From assembly GCA_038040195.1 (NCBI GenBank), contig JBBPIR010000002.1:175227-239226 (forward strand): DNA of 64,000 nt, read 5' to 3'. Of the stretch, positions 37,718-47,900 are shown piece by piece. Numbering within the stretch: position 1 is the stretch's first letter; each line of letters starts with the position of its first letter. Below the pieces are notes generated by a model that saw only the letters and a program-made list of their open reading frames with translations, searched no databases and was not told the origin of the DNA. This stretch comes from Chloroflexota bacterium. Its GTDB lineage: Bacteria > Chloroflexota > Limnocylindria > QHBO01. Made by a program: the position numbers and the translations under genes.

Positions 37718-38812
37718 ATGCTTCGATTCGCGCGTACCCGACGTTCCGTCGCCCGCAGCGTGCTGGCGGTGGTCCTGCTGACGTCGGTAGCGACTCCCGC
37801 GGCCGCAGGGGACGACCTCATCGTCCAGCGCGGTGACACGTTGTGGGACATCGCGCTGGAGCATGGAACGACGGTCGACGCCCTGGTGACACTGAACGGG
37901 ATTTCAGATCCGTCGCTCATCCGGATCGGGCAGCGCATCGTGCTCCATCCTCCGTCGGCCCCTTCGTCGCCGCCACCGGCCGCCCCCGCGCCCTCCGCGC
38001 CCGCCATCCACGTCGTCCAGCTGGACGAGACGTTGTGGGGCATCGCGGTCCAATACGGAACCACGGTGGCTGCGCTGGTCGAGGCGAATCAGATCTCCAA
38101 CCCGTCGCTCATCCGGATCGGCCAGACGCTGGCCGTTCCGCAGCTGTCGCCTCTGCCGCCACCGCCGGCTGCTGAGCCGCCACCCCCGGCCCCCGCCCCC
38201 ACGGCGGAGCACGTCGTCCAGGCAGGCGAGACGCTGTGGGCCATCTCACGCCTGCACGGCACCACGGTCGAGGCGATCGTGGATGCGAACCTGCTGGCCA
38301 ACCCGTCCTTCATTCGCACCGGTCAGCGCCTGGTGATCCCCGGCGCACCGGCATCCGCTCCGGCTGCCGTCACGAACTCGAGCATGCCGCCCGACATGGC
38401 CGCCAAGGTCGCGCACCGGACCGAGGCGCGCGGGATCCTCCTCGAGGCAGCGAGTGAGTTCGGCGTCCCGGGCCCCTTCGTCCTGGCCGTGTCCTGGCAC
38501 GAATCCGGCTGGCAGTCGGGGGTGGTATCGAGTGCGGGCGCGGTGGGGCTCATGCAGCTCATGCCCGACACGGCTGACTGGGTGGCGGACTCCCTGCTGC
38601 ACGAGGTGGCCGCCATCGACGATCCGCGTTGGAACGCGCGCGCCGGCGTCCGTCTCCTTGCCTTCTATATGGACCGATACCAGGGCGACAGGGCGAAGAC
38701 CCTGGCCGCATATTTTCAGGGCATGGCCTCGGTCGACCAGATCGGCGTCCTGGTGTCCACCGTTCCATACAGTGACAGCATCCTGACCTTGGAGCAGATC
38801 TTCAGCCGCTGA
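37718..38812 (+). CDS. Secreted lytic transglycosylase with three LysM domains
   Basis: A 364-aa exported murein hydrolase. A signal peptide ([15 protein letters not shown] ... ATPAAAG) is followed by three LysM repeats (about 34-76, 97-140, 164-207) separated by Pro/Ala-rich linkers, then an SLT domain. The catalytic Glu is E262 in [10 protein letters not shown], with [11 protein letters not shown] downstream. ATG 37718 lies four bases after GGAGGA. It is divergent from rpsB and convergent with yraN. Cell-wall remodelling at the surface is the expected role. Confidence 0.92.
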   Translation: MLRFARTRRSVARSVLAVVLLTSVATPAAAGDDLIVQRGDTLWDIALEHGTTVDALVTLNGISDPSLIRIGQRIVLHPPSAPSSPPPAAPAPSAPAIHVVQLDETLWGIAVQYGTTVAALVEANQISNPSLIRIGQTLAVPQLSPLPPPPAAEPPPPAPAPTAEHVVQAGETLWAISRLHGTTVEAIVDANLLANPSFIRTGQRLVIPGAPASAPAAVTNSSMPPDMAAKVAHRTEARGILLEAASEFGVPGPFVLAVSWHESGWQSGVVSSAGAVGLMQLMPDTADWVADSLLHEVAAIDDPRWNARAGVRLLAFYMDRYQGDRAKTLAAYFQGMASVDQIGVLVSTVPYSDSILTLEQIFSR

Positions 38813-38819
38813 GGACAGG

Positions 38820-39191
38820 TCACCAGGCGTCGACAGCCGGCACGCGGGTCAGCCGCCACGTTCGAGGGCGCGGCCCGGGGACGACGGCCACCAGGTCGAC
38901 GCGCAGACCGTCATGCGGGATAGCCTCGCCGCGCGCAAACGCCACCAGGGCGGCACTCACCCGTCGGAGATGCCGGGGACGCATCGACGCGACGGCGTCG
39001 CCGGCTCGACCGGTGCTCCGGAGCCTGACCTCAACCGCGACCAGACACCGATCCGGGTCGAGGGCAACGAGGTCGATCTCGCCCTCCGAGGAGCGATGGC
39101 GGGCCGCCAGGATCCGCCATTCCTGAGCCGTCAGCCAGTCGGCAACCGCTCGCTCCGCGGCACGCCCCAGCTCATGACGAGGATCGGGCAT
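38820..39191 (-). CDS. YraN-family (UPF0102) endonuclease-like protein
   Basis: A 123-aa protein of the YraN/UPF0102 family, with a restriction-endonuclease-like fold. Core motif residues are HELGRAAERAVADWL, GEIDLVALD and VAVEVRLRST. Usually found next to rnhB, as here (3 bp gap). Its physiological substrate is unknown. It ends 8 bp from the convergent transglycosylase gene with no terminator visible. Confidence 0.88.
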   Translation of the reverse strand: MPDPRHELGRAAERAVADWLTAQEWRILAARHRSSEGEIDLVALDPDRCLVAVEVRLRSTGRAGDAVASMRPRHLRRVSAALVAFARGEAIPHDGLRVDLVAVVPGPRPRTWRLTRVPAVDAW

Positions 39192-39194
39192 GGC

Positions 39195-39935
39195 TCAGTC
39201 GTCGCTGGGTTCGAACGCGGCCTCATCAACCAAGGGGAAGTCCGCGAACTCCAGGTCCAGCGGCAGCTGGACGCCGGCCAGCAGCATTCGGATGGGCGCG
39301 AACGAACGACGGTGCCACGCGCAGGGCCCTTCGCGGATGAGGGCCGCGTAATGCCGGCGCGTCCCGTAGCCCTTGTGACGAGCGAAGCCGTAGCCCGGGA
39401 AGTGGGCGTCCATCTCGTCGCAGATGCGGTCACGCGTGACCTTGGCCACGATGGACGCGGCGGCGATGGAGGCCGAGATCGCGTCTCCGTCAATGATCGC
39501 GCGCTGCGGGTACGCCACCTCGCGAATGGTCAGGGCATCGATGAGCAGGTGATCCGGTGTTCGGGGGAGATGGGCCAGCGCCTCGCGCATGGCCAGCCGC
39601 GTGGCCTCCAGGATGTTGATCCGGTCAATGACCTCGACCTCCACGCAGCCGACGCCAATCGCATCCGCGCGGGCAACGATCTCTTCGTACAGCGACTCGC
39701 GGCGTGAGCGGGCGAGGACCTTGCTGTCCCGCAGGCCCCGGATCCGGGGACGGGCCGGCAGCATGACGGCCGCCGCCACAACCGGCCCGGCCAGCGAGCC
39801 CCGGCCGACCTCGTCCAGGCCGGCGATGCTCCGAAAGCCCGCGCGTCGCAGCTCGTATTCGTGGCCCAGGTGGGCGTCGCGGGGTCGGTGGACGGGGCGC
39901 CGGCGAGCGGTGAGGGCGGAGGCCCTGGCGCTCAT
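39195..39935 (-). CDS. rnhB: Ribonuclease HII
   Basis: A 246-aa RNase H type 2 enzyme that removes ribonucleotides from DNA. The catalytic GLDEVGRGSLAGPVVAA motif (D41, E42) is followed by RGLRDSKVLARSRRE, LIDAL, IDGDAISASIAAASIVAKVTRD and HFPGYGFARHKGYGT. ATG 39935 lies 5 bp after the rplS stop; longer open frame upstream covers rplS and is spurious. Confidence 0.95.
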   Translation of the reverse strand: MSARASALTARRRPVHRPRDAHLGHEYELRRAGFRSIAGLDEVGRGSLAGPVVAAAVMLPARPRIRGLRDSKVLARSRRESLYEEIVARADAIGVGCVEVEVIDRINILEATRLAMREALAHLPRTPDHLLIDALTIREVAYPQRAIIDGDAISASIAAASIVAKVTRDRICDEMDAHFPGYGFARHKGYGTRRHYAALIREGPCAWHRRSFAPIRMLLAGVQLPLDLEFADFPLVDEAAFEPSDD

Positions 39936-39939
39936 CAGG

Positions 39940-40287
39940 TCAGCGCGTGGGGCGGCGCTCGCGGAGGGTGGCAGCCTTGCCGATCCGGCCGCGGAGGAAA
40001 TAGAGCTGGGCGCGACGGGCGATACCGTGGCGGACGACCTCGATCTTGTCGACGCGAGGAGCGTGGACCGGGAACGTGCGCTCCACACCCACGCCACTGC
40101 TGATGCGGCGCACGGTGATGGTCTGATTCAGGCCGCCGCCGCGCATGCGCATGACGGTTCCTTCGAAGACCTGGATCCGCTCGCGGGTACCCTCGACGAC
40201 CTTGACCGATACGCGCACGGTGTCACCGGGCGCAATCTGCGGCACGTCGCGGAGCTGCTCACGTTCCAGCTCCTGGATGGGGTCCAT
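39940..40287 (-). CDS. rplS: 50S ribosomal protein L19
   Basis: A 115-aa L19 with the family motifs [40 protein letters not shown] and [20 protein letters not shown]. It follows trmD after 137 bp that include its own TATACT -10, so rplS-rnhB-yraN can be transcribed separately from rpsP-rimM-trmD. Confidence 0.96.
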   Translation of the reverse strand: MDPIQELEREQLRDVPQIAPGDTVRVSVKVVEGTRERIQVFEGTVMRMRGGGLNQTITVRRISSGVGVERTFPVHAPRVDKIEVVRHGIARRAQLYFLRGRIGKAATLRERRPTR

Positions 40288-40382
40288 GCTCGCGATCCTC
40301 GCTTACGACCGGCTTACCGCCGGATTGCCAGCTGGGGCTGACGCAACGACGCGACCGCCGGAGCGGCCGCGAACGAAGCAGG

Positions 40383-40388
40383 AGTATA
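40383..40388 (-). promoter_or_regulatory. -10 element (TATACT) of rplS
   Basis: TATACT on the minus strand is about 96 bp upstream of rplS, with TTGGCG 15 bp further upstream as a short-spaced -35 candidate. The region between rplS and trmD contains no gene. Confidence 0.5.
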
Positions 40389-40424
40389 GCAGCCGCCAAT
40401 CCGCGCCAACAGGGCGGGGCTCAG

Positions 40425-41174
40425 TCATTCGGCCGCCGGGTCGCGGGATCGAAGGCGCTCGATCTCCTGTCGATCCGCATCGGTCAGGGGCGCCTGGTCG
40501 AGCAGGTCGGGACGGCGTTCGAAGGTGCGGCGCAGGGCCTCCTGGCGGCGCCAGGCATCGACCTGGCCATGGTGACCGGACAGGAGGATGGACGGCACGG
40601 GCATGCCCTCGAACTCCTCGGGGCGGGTGTACTGCGGATGCTCCAGCAGGCCGCCTGCGAACGAGTCGCCGGCAGAGGACGCGGGGTCGATGACTCCCGG
40701 CACGAGCCGGCTTACGGCGTCGATGACGACCATGGCTGGCAGCTCCCCGCCGGTCAACACGTAGTCGCCGATGCTCACCTCGCGGTCCACCAATGCCCGG
40801 ACCCGCTCGTCGACCCCTTCATATCGGCCGCACACCAGCGCCAGCCGGGACTCGCGTGCGAGCTCACGAGCCAGCCCATCGGTCAGACGTTCGCCGGCGG
40901 GGTCGAGGAGGATCACCGGGACGCCCGCCGCGCGGAACGGTCCGATGGCCGCGGCAAGCGGCTCCGGCCGCAGGATCATCCCCGCTCCCCCGCCATACGG
41001 GGTGTCGTCAACGGTTCGGTGCCGACCGAGCCCGTGCTCGCGCAGGTCGTGCAGCTCCACCGCCACCACGCCCCTCTCGATGGCGCGCCCCAGGACACCG
41101 CTGGCCAGGACCGGGCGGAACAGCTCCGGGAACAAGGTGATCACGTCGATCTGCAGGCTGGGCGCTGGAGCCAC
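40425..41174 (-). CDS. trmD: tRNA (guanine(37)-N1)-methyltransferase
   Basis: A 249-aa SPOUT methyltransferase. It has [72 protein letters not shown] and [15 protein letters not shown]. The knot and the conserved interdomain Asp are intact. It starts 3 bp after rimM in the rpsP-khpA-rimM-trmD order. Confidence 0.97.
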   Translation of the reverse strand: MAPAPSLQIDVITLFPELFRPVLASGVLGRAIERGVVAVELHDLREHGLGRHRTVDDTPYGGGAGMILRPEPLAAAIGPFRAAGVPVILLDPAGERLTDGLARELARESRLALVCGRYEGVDERVRALVDREVSIGDYVLTGGELPAMVVIDAVSRLVPGVIDPASSAGDSFAGGLLEHPQYTRPEEFEGMPVPSILLSGHHGQVDAWRRQEALRRTFERRPDLLDQAPLTDADRQEIERLRSRDPAAE

Positions 41175-41177
41175 GGA

Positions 41178-41705
41178 TCAGACCTCCTCCAGCCAGGCGG
41201 ACGGGTCGCGGATGGTCATGCGTCCGCCGTCCAGGTCGATGGCCAGCACGATTGATCGGAGCGCAGGGACCAGCAGCTCGGCGTCCGGCCCGATCACCCG
41301 GTACACCTCGTTGGCTCCTGCGCGGAAGACCTCCTCCAACCGGCCGAGGACCTGTCCCTGGGGGTCAACCACCTCGAGGCCCTCGAGCTCATGCCACCAG
41401 AAGGTTCCTGTCGGGAGCGGGGCAGGCGGTTCGGTCGCCGTGAGATGTCGGCCGATGAGGGCGGTCGCCGTTGCGTGGTCGGAGATTCCCTCGAGGCGCA
41501 GGACAGGACCGAGGCGCGAGGTTCCGACCTGCGTGATCCGCCGGGAAGCCTTCTCACCCTCGACCACGAGGGCAGCGCCCACGATCAGTCGGTCCGGCAC
41601 GTCCGTCAGCGCCATGACCCGCAGATCTCCCTCCAGGCCGCGGACGCCCATCACGCGGGCGACCGCCAACGGCTCACTCGTGGGCGACGATGTCGAGCTC
41701 GACAT
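41178..41705 (-). CDS. rimM: Ribosome maturation factor RimM
   Basis: A 175-aa 16S rRNA processing factor. The N-terminal barrel reads AVARVMGVRGLEGDLRVMALTD and the C-terminal PRC barrel FWWHELEGLEVVDPQGQVLGRLEEVFRAGANEVYRV. The start is uncertain: ATG 41705 overlaps khpA by 32 bp and adds a Ser/Thr-rich N-terminus, while TTG 41669 would give the usual N-terminus directly before AVARVMG. ATG is kept as the conventional choice. Confidence 0.88.
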   Translation of the reverse strand: MSSSTSSPTSEPLAVARVMGVRGLEGDLRVMALTDVPDRLIVGAALVVEGEKASRRITQVGTSRLGPVLRLEGISDHATATALIGRHLTATEPPAPLPTGTFWWHELEGLEVVDPQGQVLGRLEEVFRAGANEVYRVIGPDAELLVPALRSIVLAIDLDGGRMTIRDPSAWLEEV

Positions 41706-41910
41706 GGCGGCCGTCCCGAGCGCCCATGACGCGCAGCAGGCTCCTGATCGCGTTGGCGATCCGGCCATCGCGGCCGATGACCCGACCCATGTCCCGCTCG
41801 TCCACGACCAGCGTCAGGGTGACTTCGCCCTCACCCTCCTCGACGTCGACCTCGACCGCGTCGGGATGATCGACCAGGGAGCGTGCGATGTACTCCAGGA
41901 ATGCTTTCAT
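41674..41910 (-). CDS. khpA: KH-domain RNA-binding protein KhpA
   Basis: A 78-aa KhpA (YlqC) with one KH domain; GRVIGRDGRIANAIRSLLRV holds the GxxG loop. In Firmicutes KhpA pairs with KhpB to bind sRNAs and control cell elongation. It overlaps rpsP by four bases (41907-41910) and lies before rimM, the standard location. Confidence 0.93.
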   Translation of the reverse strand: MKAFLEYIARSLVDHPDAVEVDVEEGEGEVTLTLVVDERDMGRVIGRDGRIANAIRSLLRVMGARDGRHVELDIVAHE

Positions 41911-42599
41911 GCCTCGGCCTGCTCAGTCTCTTCCGCGGGCTCTGCCGCTGGTTGCGCAGTCTCTGCCTCGGGTTGCGCAGTCTCTGCCTGGGGTTGCGCC
42001 GTCTCTGCCTCGGGTTGCGCCGTCTCTGCCTCGGGTTGCGCCGTGTCTGCCTCGGCCTCGACGGTCTCAACGTCGGCCTCAGCCTCGGTCTCCGTCGCAG
42101 GTTCTCCCGCGGCCTGCTCAGTCTCCGCCGCGGCCTCTGCCGTGCTCTCTGCCGTGGGCTCCGGGGTGGTTTCTGCGGTGACTTCAGCCGTCTCGGGGGG
42201 CGTCGTTTCCGCCGCCGTTTCAGCCGCCGTTTCAGCCGCGGACTCGCCGGCTGGCTCAGCCACGGCCTCAGCGGCGGGCTGCTTCGCTCGTGATGCGCGT
42301 CGCGGCTTCGCGGTCGCACCCTCCGCAAGGGCCGGAGCGGGCTTCCGCTTCAGCACGGCCCCGGCCACCGCGATCTTCATCAGCCGCTGGACGGCGGCCG
42401 AGGGCAGCGCACCCCGAGCCATCCAATTCGCGATCCGCTCGTCGTCCAGCTTGACCGTGACGGGATCAGTGAGCGGGTCGTAGAAGCCCAGGATCTCAAG
42501 CGCGCGCCCGTCACGCGAGCGCCGACTGTCGATCGCGATGACGCGATATGAGGGCCGCCTGGTGGCCCCCACGCGCGTCAGCCGGATGTGAACGGCCAC
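41907..42599 (-). CDS. rpsP: 30S ribosomal protein S16 with a long repetitive C-terminal extension
   Basis: A 230-aa S16; the family is usually 80-120 aa. The S16 core occupies about 1-85 (VHIRLTRVGATRRPSYRVIAI, LEILGFYDPLTDP, DERIANWMARGA). The remaining about 145 residues are Ala/Glu/Thr/Pro-rich, probably disordered and acidic, ending in five near-identical seven-residue units (AETAQPE type). GTG 42599 follows GGAACCACCAC. A -10 TATCCT lies about 87 bp upstream. Confidence 0.94.
   Translation of the reverse strand: MAVHIRLTRVGATRRPSYRVIAIDSRRSRDGRALEILGFYDPLTDPVTVKLDDERIANWMARGALPSAAVQRLMKIAVAGAVLKRKPAPALAEGATAKPRRASRAKQPAAEAVAEPAGESAAETAAETAAETTPPETAEVTAETTPEPTAESTAEAAAETEQAAGEPATETEAEADVETVEAEADTAQPEAETAQPEAETAQPQAETAQPEAETAQPAAEPAEETEQAEA
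41950..42054 (-). repeat. Five 21-bp tandem repeats within rpsP
   Basis: Five consecutive 21-bp units of the form GGTTGCGC[AC]GTCTCTGCCT (first 20 bases, + strand) span 41950-42054, differing at one or two positions. They encode the seven-residue C-terminal repeats of S16. Such repeats can expand or contract by slippage without changing frame. Confidence 0.9.
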
Positions 42600-42685
42600 G
42601 TGGTGGTTCCTTCTGTCTCTGAGGACGTTGCGTGACGCTGCGGCAGGATGCCATGAGGGGCTGACGAAGAGCCGAGCGCCGCGAC

Positions 42686-42691
42686 AGGATA
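42686..42691 (-). promoter_or_regulatory. -10 element (TATCCT) of the rpsP operon
   Basis: TATCCT on the minus strand, about 87 bp before the rpsP GTG, in the 115-bp gap after ffh. No clear -35. Confidence 0.35.
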
Positions 42692-42714
42692 GCGCGTCTG
42701 ACCCGAACCGGCGA

Positions 42715-44049
42715 TCACCGACCAGGCAGCCGCGGCGCTTGTCCGGGTCGTGCCCCGGCACTTCCGAGCTGGCGAACGAGCTTCTGCATCTCCTCGAACT
42801 GCCGCAGGAGCCGATTCACGTGGGCCACGCTGGTTCCGCTCCCGGCCGCGATGCGGCGCCGACGGCCGGCCTTGATGAGGTGCGGCTCGCGGCGCTCGGT
42901 TGGCGTCATGGAGTCGATGATGGCCTCCACCCGCCGCAGCTCCCCGTCGTCCACGGCGGCCTGCGCCGCGCCGGCAAGTCCCGCCGCGCCGGGGACCATC
43001 TGGAGCAGCTGACCGATGGGTCCCATCCGCTTCACCTGTTGAAGCTGGCTCCGAAAGTCCTCCAGGGTGAACCGCGACTCAAGGATGCGTTGGGCCGTTC
43101 GCTCGGCCTCCTCGCGGTCGACCCCTTCCTGGGCCCGCTCGACAAGAGTGACGATGTCCCCCATGCCCAGGATGCGCTGCGCCAGGCGATCCGGGTGGAA
43201 GGCTTCGAGCGCATCCATGCCCTCCCCGGTCCCGACGTAGGCGATGGGCACGCCGGTCACGCTCCGGATGCTCAGGGCTGCACCGCCCCGGGCGTCCCCA
43301 TCCATCTTGGTCAGGATCAGGCCGGTGAGGGGCAGGCTGGCGTGAAAGGTCTCGGCCACGCGCACCGCCTCCTGCCCCGTCATGGCATCCACCACCAGCA
43401 GCGACTCGGTCGGCTGGAGGGCGCTGACGAGGCCTTCCAGCTCGGCCATCATCGGCTGGTCTACGTGCTGGCGCCCGGCGGTGTCCACGATGACCACGTC
43501 CGCTCCGCCGCCGCGGGCGGCGACCAGGCCCGCCTCTGCGATCGCCGCTGGAGGTGTCCCGGTCGGGCCGGTCACGACCTCGACCCCCACCTGCTCCCCC
43601 AGCTGGACGAGCTGTTCCACGGCGGCTGGCCGGTAGACGTCGGCCGCGACCAGCAAGGGCCGATGGCCGTCGCGTCGCAGGCGGACCGCGAGCTTGGCGG
43701 CCGATGTCGTCTTGCCCGATCCCTGCAGACCGATGAGCAGCACCACAGCCGGGTCAGGTGGTCCGATTCGAAGGACGTGTCGCTCCCCGCCCAGGATCCC
43801 CACCAGCTCCTCATGCACGAGCTTGACGACCTGGTGGCCGGGCCGGACGCCGTCGAGGATAGCCGTGCCGATGGCGCGCTCCCGAACGCGGGCGACGAAG
43901 GTTTTCACGACCCGGAAGTGCACGTCGGCTTCCAGCAGCGCCAGGCGGACCTCGCGCAGGGCCGCGTCCAGGTCCGCCTCGGTCAGCCTCGCCTGACCAC
44001 GCAGGCGTGCGGCGATGGCCTGGAGGCGAGCCGACAAGGTTTCCAGCAT
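42715..44049 (-). CDS. ffh: Signal recognition particle GTPase Ffh
   Basis: A 444-aa SRP54 protein. N domain, then the G domain with [42 protein letters not shown] and TKMDGDARGGAALSI. The M domain includes KRMGPIGQLLQMVPG and IDSMTPTERREPHLIKAGRRRRIAAGSG, the 4.5S RNA-binding helix-turn-helix. ATG 44049 (MLETLSARLQ) matches the family. It is followed by rpsP and preceded by ftsY, so both SRP protein components are co-transcribed. Confidence 0.97.
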   Translation of the reverse strand: MLETLSARLQAIAARLRGQARLTEADLDAALREVRLALLEADVHFRVVKTFVARVRERAIGTAILDGVRPGHQVVKLVHEELVGILGGERHVLRIGPPDPAVVLLIGLQGSGKTTSAAKLAVRLRRDGHRPLLVAADVYRPAAVEQLVQLGEQVGVEVVTGPTGTPPAAIAEAGLVAARGGGADVVIVDTAGRQHVDQPMMAELEGLVSALQPTESLLVVDAMTGQEAVRVAETFHASLPLTGLILTKMDGDARGGAALSIRSVTGVPIAYVGTGEGMDALEAFHPDRLAQRILGMGDIVTLVERAQEGVDREEAERTAQRILESRFTLEDFRSQLQQVKRMGPIGQLLQMVPGAAGLAGAAQAAVDDGELRRVEAIIDSMTPTERREPHLIKAGRRRRIAAGSGTSVAHVNRLLRQFEEMQKLVRQLGSAGARPGQAPRLPGR

Positions 44050-44068
44050 CAGATGCTCCGGGTCACGG

Positions 44069-44950
44069 TCAGGCTGCCAGCAGCCAGTCGAGATAGGCGT
44101 CCGGGTCGAACGGCGCGAGATCGCTGAGGTCTTCGCCGAAGGCGGTGAAGACGATGGGGATCCCAAACTGATCGACGACGGCCAACGCCACCCCACCCTT
44201 GGCCGTGCCGTCCAGCTTGGCAAGCACGATCCCGGTCACCCCGGCCTGGGCCAGGAAGGTCTCCGCCTGGGAAAGCCCGTTCTGCCCCGTCGTGGCATCC
44301 AGCACGAGGAGGACGTGACGTGGCTGGTCAGGTCGTTGACGGGTGATCACGCGCCGCACCTTGGCCAGTTCGGCCATGAGGTCACGGGCGGTCTGCAGCC
44401 GCCCGGCCGTATCGACGATGACGACGTCTGTCCCGCGGGCCACGCCTGCCGCCACCGCGTCGAACGCCACCGCCGCCGGGTCGGCCCCCGCGCGCTGCGC
44501 AACGACCCCGATGCCCAGGCGGTCGCCCCACAGCCGCAGCTGCTCTACGGCGCCCGGGCGATAGGTGTCAGCCGCGGCCAGGAGCACGCTCCGACCCTCC
44601 TTCTGGAAGCGGGCAGCCAGCTTGGCCGCAGTCGTGGTCTTGCCACTCCCGTTGACGCCCACCACCAGTATGACCGCCGGCGGTGGGCCAACCTCGAACG
44701 GTTGGTTCGGCACGCGCCGCAGTCGCTCCCCGAGCTCGGCCGCGATCGCGGCATTGGCCGACACATCGCCGCGAGCGGTCCGCTCCCGCGCCCCGACGAC
44801 GATCTCGGCCGCCAGGCGCGGACCGAGGTCGGCCGCGACGAGCGACTCCTCCGCCTCTGCCCACGCCGCCTCATCCGCGGCGCGATCGGCTCCCAGGGCC
44901 GCCCGCAACCGCGCGCCGAGGCCCGAGCCGACTCGCGACATCGCCGTCAT
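44069..44950 (-). CDS. ftsY: SRP receptor FtsY
   Basis: A 293-aa receptor GTPase, short form without the acidic A domain. It carries [83 protein letters not shown] and the C-terminal [20 protein letters not shown]. It sits between smc and ffh (20-bp gaps), a common order. Confidence 0.97.
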   Translation of the reverse strand: MTAMSRVGSGLGARLRAALGADRAADEAAWAEAEESLVAADLGPRLAAEIVVGARERTARGDVSANAAIAAELGERLRRVPNQPFEVGPPPAVILVVGVNGSGKTTTAAKLAARFQKEGRSVLLAAADTYRPGAVEQLRLWGDRLGIGVVAQRAGADPAAVAFDAVAAGVARGTDVVIVDTAGRLQTARDLMAELAKVRRVITRQRPDQPRHVLLVLDATTGQNGLSQAETFLAQAGVTGIVLAKLDGTAKGGVALAVVDQFGIPIVFTAFGEDLSDLAPFDPDAYLDWLLAA

Positions 44951-44970
44951 CGGTTCACGCGCTGCGACGG

Positions 44971-47900
44971 TCAGGCGCTGACTTCAACCGGCAGATCGGC
45001 CAACCGAAGCGATAGGACCCGGCTGACGGCCGCATCGGTCATGGTCACCCCGTAGATCGTGTCCGCGGTCTCGATGGTGGCCCGGTTATGGGTGATGACC
45101 ACGAAGTCGATCGTCTGGGCCAGCCGCCGCAGGGCATCGGCGAAGCGGGTGATGTTGGCCTCATCCAGGGCCGCGTCGACCTCGTCCAGGATGCAGAACG
45201 GCACCGGGTTCACGCTCAGCATGGCGAACAGCAGAGCGACGCCGGCCAGGGCGCGTTCCCCTCCGGAGAGCATGGCCAGCCGCTGGAGTCGCTTGCCCGG
45301 GGGCCGCACCGCGATCTCGATCCCGCCCGGGGCTTCGCTTTCCGCGTCCTCGGTCAGCTCGAGGGTGGCACTCCCGCCGGCGAACAGCAGCTGACAGTAT
45401 TCGTCGAACCGCTGCCCGATGGCGGCGAAGGCCGCCTGGAACTGCTGGCCGATCTCCAGGTCCAGGCGAGCAATGAGGGCCTCGGTGGATTCGGCAGCTC
45501 CCCGCAGGTCCGTCTCCTGGGCGCTCAGCTCCTCCAGCCGGGTCGACAGCTCCCGATGCTCCTGGATCGCAAACGGGTTGACCGATCCGATCTGCTGCAG
45601 GGTGCGCCGGGTCTTGCGCATCTCATCGGCCAGCTCGTCATCGGCCAGGTTCTCTGGGGTGGGTCGATCGTCCTCGCCCGCGGCCTCCGCGCCTGCAGGC
45701 TCGGGCAGTCCTTCGAGCGAGAGCTCGCGCTCGCGATCCAGCCCGGCCAGCGCTTCGTCCAGCCGCGAAACCTCGGCCACGACCTCCTGCCGAGTGCCTT
45801 CGAGCTCCGCTAGGCGGCCACTTCCCCCGCCGCGTTGCCGCTCGGCGTCCAGAAGCGTCTCCCGCTCCGTGGCCCTGGCTTCTTCGGCGCGCGACCGCGC
45901 GTCCGCCGCCGACTCCTCCGCCGCCCGAGCGGCCGTCAGCGTGCTTGTCGCCTCCGCCAACCCGGTCGCCAGGCCCTCCCGCTCCGCGGTGAGGCGGGCG
46001 AGCCGCTGTTCCAGCTGATCGACCCGCTCGGCATGACGTGCGTCCGTGGTGCGGCGGTCCACCGTCTCTGAATCCTGGGCATCCGCGGCCAGCACGGCGC
46101 GATGCCACGCGTCCCGAGCCGCGTCTCGTTCCGCGGTCGCCGTGTCGCGCCGGGCACGCGCCTCGAGCGCCGCCGCCTCAAGTCCGGCAAGTTCCCGTTC
46201 GAGGTCGGTAGGGAGCACGGGAATGGCCAGCGTCGCGGGGAGGGCTGCCAGCTCCGCGACCAACGCGTCCCGCTCGTCGTTCACGCGCGCGAGTCTGCCA
46301 TCCGCCGTGGCCGCTTCCTCGTCCGCCCGCCGCCGGCCGATGCGCGCGGCGTCGACTGCCGCCAGTGCGGCATCGGCGGCGGAACTGGAGCGCTGGAGCG
46401 CGGCGTTGGCCGTCGCCTGCCGTTCGCGGGCGGCGCCGAGGTCGGCCTCCAGGCGCGCCGCGTGGCTGGCCAGTTCGGCGCGCCGGGCGGCGCGGCCGGG
46501 CGGAGCTCGGAGCTCACCGGCTCTGCCGCGAACCGTAACCACTCCACGCGCGTCAGCCAGATCGCCGGAAAGCGTGACCGCCGCCCATCCGTCGGGGAGG
46601 CGCGGCCATCCCTCCAACAGGGCCTCGATGCCGGGCGCGACCACGGTCCGATGCAGGACGTCCGGCGCGACGCGCTCCCCCAGCACCTCGGCCAGGGTCT
46701 GGGTCGCGCCCACTGCCCCCAGGGCCGCCTCGCGCCCCGGCGGCATGCCGTTGGCCGGGCGCACGAGATGCGCATCGCCCGAGGTGTCGGCCACCGCCGC
46801 GTCGGCTCCCGGCCGCCATAGGAAGGCGCGCTCGACGTCACCCAGGACGGCGGCCACCGCCAGCGCCACGCCGGGCGGAACCGGTCGGAGCCCATCACGC
46901 AGGGTCGTCCAGCCGTCCGCCCGGAGGCGCTCGACCAGGTCGTTGGTGGCGTCGTCCCCGGCCGCTTCCAGCTCGGCCAGGTCTGATTTGATGCGGGCTG
47001 CCCGCTCCTCGAGCTCGGCCAGCGCCACGCCGGCACGGGTCGCCTCCGCGGCGGCCGTCTCGCGTTGCTCGGCGGCCAGCGTCATCCGAGCCTCGGCCCC
47101 TTCCAGCTCCACGGCGGCCACGCGGAGTACGTCGGCCAGCCCGGCGACGGTCGCGCTGGCCGCCGTGAAGGCCGTTTCAGCCGCCGTCCGCTCCCGCTCG
47201 AGGCGCTCGCGGCGCGCGGCGGTGACCGCAGCGCGCTCGGCGGCATGCCCCGTTTCCGCCAGCCGGTCGGCCTCGCGTCCAAGCAACGTGGCGAGGGCCT
47301 CCTCGGCCGCGAGGAGCTCCCTGTCAGCCTCCCGGGCCCGCTCCGCGGCCTCGTGCCATAACTGCTGTGCGGCAGACGCGCTGTCGCGAAGGGGGTCAGT
47401 CCGTCCAGCGCTCGACGGTTCTCCGGCGATCGGTTCCTCGGCGGTCAGCTCGGTCAGCTCGCGCCCGGCCCGATCGGCCTCCGCTGCCAGGTCCAGGTCG
47501 CGCTCGACCAGGGAGTCATGCCGCCCCTCGGCCCGGATCACCGCCTCGCGGGCCGTCTCCCAGTCGGATGACGCCTGGCCGCTCGCGCGTTCACCGGCCC
47601 AATAGCGCTCCTCGGCTTGCTCGACCGCCTGGCGGCCGGTGGCCTGAGCCGCCCGCTCGGCTTCGATATCCGCCGTCACGGCCGCCGCGCGACGACGCGC
47701 TTCGCCCAGGCTCGATTGCAGCACCTGGCCCCGGCGGGCATGGTGCTCGAGGACGAGTGCCCGCGCCCGGCTTCCGAGGCGGTCGTGTGCCTCCTGGTGC
47801 TCGGCTTGGAGGGCCAGCCGCCGAACCTGGGGCCGCAGCTCGCGGACCAGGTCCGAGACCCGGGTCAGGTTGTCGCGGGCCTGGGCCAGCCGCGAAAGCG

